Assembly (NCBI RefSeq): GCF_900110135.1
Contig: NZ_FOCO01000007.1
Coordinates: forward strand, 62,001-126,000
Origin: Pseudorhodobacter antarcticus
GTDB taxonomy: Bacteria > Pseudomonadota > Alphaproteobacteria > Rhodobacterales > Rhodobacteraceae
Length of the DNA stretch: 64,000 bases
Direction of reading: 5' to 3'
The notes beneath the pieces were generated by a model that ran no database searches, had not been told where the DNA came from, and saw only the letters and a list, made by a program, of their open reading frames with translations. The position numbers and the translations under genes were made by a program. Positions 58,854-64,000 of the stretch are shown here, piece after piece. The number at the start of each line of letters is the position of its first letter. Within the stretch, counting starts at the first letter, position 1.

Positions 58854-60944
58854 ATGACAACCAACACCGAATGGGACCCGTCCCAACCGATCCTCGAAAT
58901 CACAAACCTGTCGATTTCCTTTTTTACACGGCTGCGCGAAATCCCGGCGGTGATGGATTTTTCCTGCACCGTGATGGCGGGGGAGGCGATGGGGCTGGTG
59001 GGCGAATCTGGCTGCGGCAAATCCACCGTGGCGCTGGCCGTGATGCGCGATCTGGGCAAAAATGGCCGCATCGTTGCTGGCTCCATCAAGTTCAAAGGCC
59101 GCGATTTGACCCATATGGGCGAGGAGGAGCTGCGCAAAATTCGCGGGTCCGAAATCGCGATGATTTACCAAGAACCCATGGCCAGCTTGAACCCCGCCAT
59201 GACCGTGGGCGCGCAATTGGCCGAAGTGCCGATGATCCATGAAGGCATGTCGAAATCGGACGCGTGGAAGCTGGCCCGCCAGATCGTCGCCGATGTGCGC
59301 CTGCCCGACCCCGACCGCATCGTGGACGCTTATCCGCACCAACTGTCTGGCGGCCAGCAGCAACGCATCGTGATTGCGATGGCGTTGATGTCCAAGCCCG
59401 CGCTTTTGATTTTGGATGAACCCACCACCGCATTGGATGTGACCGTGGAGGCGGGGATTGTCGATCTGGTCAAAGAATTGGGCAAGAAATACGGCACGTC
59501 GATGCTGTTTATCAGCCACAACCTTGGGCTGGTTTTGGATGTCTGCAACCGGTTGTGCGTGATGTATTCCGGCGAGGCGGTGGAAACGGGCAATGTGGGC
59601 GAGGTGTTTGATAAAATGCGCCATCCCTATACCCAAGCGCTGTTCCGCTCTATCCCCTTGCCCACCGCCGATAAAAACTCACGGCCCCTGGTCGCAATCC
59701 CCGGCAACTTTCCCCTGCCCCATGAACGCCCGAACGGGTGCAATTTTGGCCCGCGTTGCGATTATTTTGAGGCGGGGCGCTGCGATGCAGGCGAAGTGCG
59801 GATGGGCGACACAGGCGGCGATCGCCACGCCTCGCGTTGCGTGAAGTTCGCAGAAATCGACTGGGACGCGCCTTTGGTGGCTGTGAAAAAGCAGGAAAAA
59901 ACGCCGGTTGGCGATGTCGTGCTGAAGATGGAAGATTTGCGCAAATACTATGAAGTGTCAGGCAGTTCGCTGTTTGGCGGCGGCGCGCAAAAGGTGGTGA
60001 AAGCAAACGAAACCCTGTCGTTTGAAGCGCGCGAAGGCGAAACGCTGGCAATTGTGGGCGAAAGCGGTTGTGGAAAATCCACTTTTGCCAAGGTCTTGAT
60101 GGGTTTGGAAACGGCCACCAGCGGCAAGATTTTTCTATACAATCAAGACATTCAAGACACCCCGATTGAAAAGCGCGCGGTTGATACCGTGTCATCCGTG
60201 CAGATGGTGTTTCAAAACCCGTTTGACACGCTGAACCCGTCGATGACCGTGGGCCGCCAAGTGATCCGCGCGCTGGAAATCTTTGGCGAGGGCGCAGATG
60301 ACGCGGCGCGCCATGCCCGGATGCTGGAGTTGTTGGACCTTGTGAAACTGCCGCGCGAATTTGCCGACCGGATGCCGCGCCAACTTTCGGGCGGGCAAAA
60401 GCAGCGCGTGGGCATTGCGCGTGCCTTTGCGGGCGATGCTAAAATCGTGGTGGCGGATGAACCGGTATCGGCGCTTGATGTGTCGGTGCAGGCCGCCGTG
60501 ACCGATTTGCTGATGGAAATTCAGCGCAAAAACCGCACGACCTTGCTGTTTATCAGCCATGATCTGTCCATCGTGCGCTATTTGTCGGACCGGGTGATGG
60601 TGATGTATCTGGGCCATGTGGTTGAACTTGGCACCACAGACCAAGTGTTTTCGCCTCCCTATCACCCCTATACCGAGGCGCTGCTGTCTGCCGTGCCCAT
60701 CGCCGACACAAAGGTAATAAAAAAGCGGATTGTGCTGGACGGCGATATTCCGTCCGCAATGAACCCGCCGCCCGGTTGCCCGTTCCAAACGCGTTGCCGC
60801 TGGAAATCACAAGTGCCAGATGGGTTGTGCGAACGCGAGGTGCCCCCCGTGCGGCATTTGGCGACCGGACACCAGATAAAGTGCCATTTGTCGGATGCGG
60901 TGCTGGCAGAGATGGAGCCGGTGATTACGATGAAAGAGACGTAA
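58854..60944 (+). CDS. Fused dual-ATPase component of the peptide-type ABC transporter
   Basis: A 696-residue protein joining DppD-like and DppF-like ATPases. The first half has Walker A VGESGCGKSTVALAVM, signature LSGGQQQR and Walker B LLILDEPTTALD; the second has VGESGCGKSTFAKVLM, LSGGQKQR and VVADEPVSALD. Each half ends with the oligopeptide-ATPase cysteine region (CNFGPRCDYFEAGRCDAGE and CPFQTRCRWKSQ), which binds Fe-S in some homologues. GGGAGAG precedes the ATG at 58854. It completes the operon. Confidence 0.93.
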   Translation: MTTNTEWDPSQPILEITNLSISFFTRLREIPAVMDFSCTVMAGEAMGLVGESGCGKSTVALAVMRDLGKNGRIVAGSIKFKGRDLTHMGEEELRKIRGSEIAMIYQEPMASLNPAMTVGAQLAEVPMIHEGMSKSDAWKLARQIVADVRLPDPDRIVDAYPHQLSGGQQQRIVIAMALMSKPALLILDEPTTALDVTVEAGIVDLVKELGKKYGTSMLFISHNLGLVLDVCNRLCVMYSGEAVETGNVGEVFDKMRHPYTQALFRSIPLPTADKNSRPLVAIPGNFPLPHERPNGCNFGPRCDYFEAGRCDAGEVRMGDTGGDRHASRCVKFAEIDWDAPLVAVKKQEKTPVGDVVLKMEDLRKYYEVSGSSLFGGGAQKVVKANETLSFEAREGETLAIVGESGCGKSTFAKVLMGLETATSGKIFLYNQDIQDTPIEKRAVDTVSSVQMVFQNPFDTLNPSMTVGRQVIRALEIFGEGADDAARHARMLELLDLVKLPREFADRMPRQLSGGQKQRVGIARAFAGDAKIVVADEPVSALDVSVQAAVTDLLMEIQRKNRTTLLFISHDLSIVRYLSDRVMVMYLGHVVELGTTDQVFSPPYHPYTEALLSAVPIADTKVIKKRIVLDGDIPSAMNPPPGCPFQTRCRWKSQVPDGLCEREVPPVRHLATGHQIKCHLSDAVLAEMEPVITMKET

Positions 60945-60969
60945 GGGGCGTTTGTACAGGAAGACCCAA

Positions 60970-61410
60970 ATGAAAATTCGCGCGCTGGAACCGACTGACC
61001 GCGCGATCTGGCAGCAGTTCATGGATGACTATGCCACGTTTTACAAAACGGCGGTTCCCGACGGGGGGCATGACCGGGTTTGGGCTTGGATTTTCGACCC
61101 CAACAATGACTTTTGGTGTGATCTTATCTTTGATGACGACGGAAATTCGTTTGGCTTTATGCAATATCAGCTGATGCACAGATCGCTTGGCGGCACGATG
61201 GTGTGCTATCTTAGCGATCTATACGTTAGGCCCGATGTGCGCGGCACAGGTGCGGGGCGCGCGATGATCGACCATGTGATTGCCTTTGCAAAAGGGCGCG
61301 GGTTGACCAATGTGCGTTGGCTGACCCAAGAGTATAATGACACCGGCAGGCGGCTGTACGACACTTACGCGCCCAAATCGGATTTCATCCTGTACAGCCT
61401 GCCGGTCTAA
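60970..61410 (+). CDS. GNAT-family N-acetyltransferase
   Basis: A 146-residue acetyltransferase. MKIRALEPTDRAIWQQFMDD starts the fold; the acetyl-CoA site is LYVRPDVRGTGAGRAMIDHV, and WLTQEYNDTGRRLYDTYAP ends it. AGGAAG lies upstream of the ATG at 60970. Immediately after the ABC operon (25 bases), so it may act on the imported compound; that is inference. Convergent with der. Confidence 0.85.
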   Translation: MKIRALEPTDRAIWQQFMDDYATFYKTAVPDGGHDRVWAWIFDPNNDFWCDLIFDDDGNSFGFMQYQLMHRSLGGTMVCYLSDLYVRPDVRGTGAGRAMIDHVIAFAKGRGLTNVRWLTQEYNDTGRRLYDTYAPKSDFILYSLPV

Positions 61411-61420
61411 GGCCCCCCAA

Positions 61421-62899
61421 TCAGAACCGCTGATCGGGGTCTTTGGACGCCTTGTGTTTACGCAGGCGGCTTGGCGTGTGGAACTTCTTATCTTTGAACG
61501 GGTTTTTGTCACCTTGGCCCCGCAGCATGATGCGGATGGGAGTGCCCGGCATGTCGAAATGGTCGCGCAAGCCGTTGACCAGATAGCGTTTATAGCTTTC
61601 CTGCATCAAATCGGGGTGGCTGCACATCACCACAAAGCCCGGGGGCCGCGTTTTGACTTGGGTCATATAGCGCAGCTTGATGCGGCGACCACCGGGGGCT
61701 GGTGGCGGGTGCGCCTCGGTCATAGCGCCCAGCCACGTGTTCAGGCGGTTGGTGGGGATGCGGCGGTTCCAGATGTCATGCGCGCGGATGATGGCATCGT
61801 GCAGACGGTCAAGGCCGCGGCCGGTTTTGGCGGAAACGGTGACCAAAGGCGCGCCGCGCAGCTGGGGCAGCAAACGTTCGAAACTTTCGCGCAGCTGCGC
61901 CAGTTTGTCCTGCTTTTCATCCTCTAGGTCCCATTTGTTCACGGCGATCACCACCGCGCGACCTTCGGTTTCGGCGTAATCTGCGATGCGCAAATCCTGT
62001 TGTTCAAACGGGATTTCCACGTCCAGCAGGACCACAATCACCTCGGCAAAGCGCACGGCGCGCAAGCCATCAGACACCGACATTTTTTCCAGCTTGTCCG
62101 AAATACGAGCCTTTTTGCGCATGCCTGCGGTGTCAAAAATCCGGGTGGGGGTGCCGTACCAATCAGATTTCACCGAAATCGCGTCACGGGTGATGCCTGC
62201 CTCCGGCCCGGTCAGCAAGCGATCTTCACCGATGATTTTGTTGATCAAGGTGGATTTGCCCGCATTGGGTCGGCCGATGACAGCAATTTGCAGTGGCTTT
62301 TCATGCGTGGGCTTGTGCCATTCTGGATCGGCCTCTTCGTCCGCCTCATCCTCGGGGATGTCGATATCGACCAAGGGGGCATCCGCCTCGGCGCGTTCGG
62401 TAAATTCGTCGCCGATGGGGCGCAGGATGTAATAAAGATCGTCGATGCCTTCGCCGTGTTCTGCAGACAGCCGCAGGGGTTCGCCAAGGCCAAGGGCCCA
62501 CGCCTCCACAGCGCCACCATCGGCGGCTTTGCCTTCGGCCTTGTTCACGCCCAAGATCACCCGCGCGCCTTTTTTGCGCAGGATGTCGGCGAACACCTCA
62601 TCGGTCGCCGTGACGCCCACGCGCCCGTCGATCAAGAACAGGCACACGTCGGCCATATCAACCGCGCGTTCGGTCAAGCGCCGCATCCGGCCTTGCAGGC
62701 TGTCGTCGGTCACGTCCTCTAGGCCCGCCGTGTCGATCACGGTAAAGCGGAGATCAAAAATCTTTGCATCACCTTCGCGCAGGTCGCGGGTAACACCGGG
62801 TTGGTCATCAACCAACGCCAATTTGCGCCCGACAAGGCGGTTGAACAGGGTGGATTTGCCCACATTGGGGCGGCCGACTATGGCGAGAGTAAAGCTCAT
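61421..62899 (-). CDS. der: Ribosome-assembly GTPase Der
   Basis: A 492-residue protein with two GTPase domains in tandem: first [15 protein letters not shown], second [15 protein letters not shown], each with G3 DTAG and G4 NKxx. An acidic linker ([15 protein letters not shown]) separates them and a KH-like domain ends the protein ([16 protein letters not shown]). It is needed for 50S maturation. GGAGGGG precedes the ATG. bamB upstream matches the order in many proteobacteria. Confidence 0.96.
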   Translation of the reverse strand: MSFTLAIVGRPNVGKSTLFNRLVGRKLALVDDQPGVTRDLREGDAKIFDLRFTVIDTAGLEDVTDDSLQGRMRRLTERAVDMADVCLFLIDGRVGVTATDEVFADILRKKGARVILGVNKAEGKAADGGAVEAWALGLGEPLRLSAEHGEGIDDLYYILRPIGDEFTERAEADAPLVDIDIPEDEADEEADPEWHKPTHEKPLQIAVIGRPNAGKSTLINKIIGEDRLLTGPEAGITRDAISVKSDWYGTPTRIFDTAGMRKKARISDKLEKMSVSDGLRAVRFAEVIVVLLDVEIPFEQQDLRIADYAETEGRAVVIAVNKWDLEDEKQDKLAQLRESFERLLPQLRGAPLVTVSAKTGRGLDRLHDAIIRAHDIWNRRIPTNRLNTWLGAMTEAHPPPAPGGRRIKLRYMTQVKTRPPGFVVMCSHPDLMQESYKRYLVNGLRDHFDMPGTPIRIMLRGQGDKNPFKDKKFHTPSRLRKHKASKDPDQRF

Positions 62900-62959
62900 C
62901 TTGGCCCCTCCGGGGGCTTATATCAGATCATCAAGCCGTTGCCATACACGGATGGGCGG

Positions 62960-64000
62960 TCAACGGAAAGCGTGAAGTTGCCCATTGCCCGAAACCACAT
63001 ACAGAACGCCGCCTGCAAGGGCGGGGGCTGCCGCCGCACCGCCTGGCAGTTGGGTGGTGGCTGTCAGCGCGCCATCGGCGGGGTTGAACATGCGGATCAA
63101 TCCATCGCCCGACACGACGACCAACCGCCCACCCGCCAGCACAGGGCCATAATGGGCGGTGATTGCCTTGCGTTTTTTTGGCTTGTCGGTGTCGAAATAA
63201 GGCATGTCAACGGACCAGATCGCGGCCCCGGTGGCGGCATCAAGGCGCACCAGTTTGGCCTGATCGGAAATCAGGAAAACTGAGCCGCCAACCGGCAACA
63301 CCGCGCCATAAGCCGCCTCGCGGGCGGACCATTTGACCGTGCCCGACGTGGTTTCCAGCGCCGAGATGCGCCCGCTTTGATTGCCGATATAGGTGGTATC
63401 ACCCGCAATCACGGGGTCGCCCGCAATGTCTGTTACGCTGGTATAGCCGCGCCCCAACCGTGCGCCCGCGATATTTGCGGACCACAGTTGCACGCCGCCG
63501 ATTTTCAGCGCCGCAATCACTTGGCCCGACCCATTGGGGAACAAAACAGCCCGCGCCCCAACCGCCGGAGAGGCGGAGGCGATGATGCCCGTGCGCGATG
63601 GAGCCCCTGTAACTTGCCATTGCACCTTGCCGGTTTTTGCGTCCAGCGCCCAGCCCGTGCCATCGCGCGCCCCAACATAAACCACGCCATCCGCCACTGT
63701 TGGCGTGCCCGCCGCAACCGCGCCAAGGTCTTGACGCCAGATCACCCCACCTGTGGCAGGGTCCATTGCCACCACCTCGGCATAGCCAGTGGTCGCGAAC
63801 AAACGCCCCCCGCCATAGGCGATGCCACCGCCCGATACGGGGTTGCCGCGCGCGCCTGCGGGCATCACGTTGGCGGTCCACAGTTTCGCGCCTGCGGTGG
63901 ACACGGCGGAAATATCATTGCTGGCATCCATCGCAAACACCCGACCATCGGCCACGATGGGGGATGCGGTGATGCGGTATTTGCGGCTGTTGCCACTGCC
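62960..64000 (-). CDS. bamB: Outer membrane assembly lipoprotein BamB, C-terminal part (cut by window edge)
   Basis: Reading in frame from the window edge gives 346 codons before the stop at 62960. PQQ-like propeller repeats recur with the AxDAxTGxxxW pattern (AMDPATGGVIWRQDLG, ALDAKTGKVQWQV, ALETTSGTVKWSA, RLDAATGAAIWSV). The N-terminus with its expected lipobox is outside. The apparent start at 63955 is an internal GTG, since the frame continues as SRKYRITASPIVADG. Position next to der and similarity in fold support BamB; another PQQ-propeller protein is possible. Confidence 0.85.
   Translation of the reverse strand, partial: GSGNSRKYRITASPIVADGRVFAMDASNDISAVSTAGAKLWTANVMPAGARGNPVSGGGIAYGGGRLFATTGYAEVVAMDPATGGVIWRQDLGAVAAGTPTVADGVVYVGARDGTGWALDAKTGKVQWQVTGAPSRTGIIASASPAVGARAVLFPNGSGQVIAALKIGGVQLWSANIAGARLGRGYTSVTDIAGDPVIAGDTTYIGNQSGRISALETTSGTVKWSAREAAYGAVLPVGGSVFLISDQAKLVRLDAATGAAIWSVDMPYFDTDKPKKRKAITAHYGPVLAGGRLVVVSGDGLIRMFNPADGALTATTQLPGGAAAAPALAGGVLYVVSGNGQLHAFR

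Noticed and set aside
63955-64000. GTG at 63955 as the true bamB start
   Set aside because: The frame continues to the window edge with propeller-like sequence, so the gene is simply cut.

Overview
The window is a gene-dense, moderately GC-rich stretch of chromosome from an alphaproteobacterium, most likely a Rhodobacteraceae/Roseobacter-group member. The evidence is a CtrA/SciP cell-cycle pair, LpxI-type lipid A synthesis, GAAC-N7-GAAC SOS boxes, DUF6614 and DUF2852 proteins, a TakP-like TRAP transporter, and the block bamB-der / bamA-ompH-fabZ-lpxA-lpxI-lpxB / rseP-dxr-cdsA-uppS-frr-pyrH. I see no rRNA, tRNA, CRISPR array, prophage or insertion sequence. It reads as core chromosome with two transporter islands.

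Layout. 1-4 kb: the start of an RlmI-like rRNA methyltransferase, a lipoprotein, and the Entner-Doudoroff pair edd-eda behind a LacI-type palindrome. 4-11 kb: glnE with a coupled small gene, DUF2852 and RDD membrane proteins, the N-degron leucyltransferase bpt, and a GltB-like FMN oxidoreductase that ends at a bidirectional terminator. 11-18 kb: a TakP-like TRAP transporter (dctP-dctQ-dctM, minus strand) divergent from a Cache-domain histidine kinase and a NarL-type regulator. 18-20.6 kb: ilvI-ilvH behind a branched-chain amino acid leader peptide and attenuator. 20.6-26.6 kb: a PaaG-like hydratase, ccmF-ccmH, and an Lrp-type regulator divergent from arginase and ornithine cyclodeaminase. 26.6-33.2 kb: gyrA, two small proteins, trmFO-gluQ, hisI and an IscU-like scaffold. 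33.2-40.2 kb: a 40-residue membrane protein behind two SOS boxes, recG, ligA, ctrA, sciP and mnmA. 40.3-52.5 kb (minus strand): the envelope block for lipid A, outer-membrane assembly, isoprenoids, phospholipid and undecaprenyl-PP, with frr and pyrH. 52.7-64 kb: miaA, an AraC regulator beside a peptide-type ABC transporter operon, a GNAT acetyltransferase, der and the end of bamB.

Most minus-strand envelope genes overlap by ATGA or TGATG and are probably translationally coupled. Several start codons are GTG or TTG (gyrA, dxr, rseP, uppS, the histidine kinase, the Lrp regulator). Four tRNA-modification genes (trmFO, gluQ, mnmA, miaA) are spread through the window.

The observations most worth following are: (1) an unlisted 40-residue membrane protein whose promoter carries two consensus alphaproteobacterial LexA boxes, a candidate SOS-induced division inhibitor analogous to Caulobacter SidA; (2) a complete ilvI attenuator with leader peptide MDDLVVGILKRRMGG and mutually exclusive hairpins; (3) the sciP-ctrA locus with paired CtrA half-sites; and (4) a dispersed intergenic repeat family that sits in operon gaps and, at miaA, supplies the start codon.
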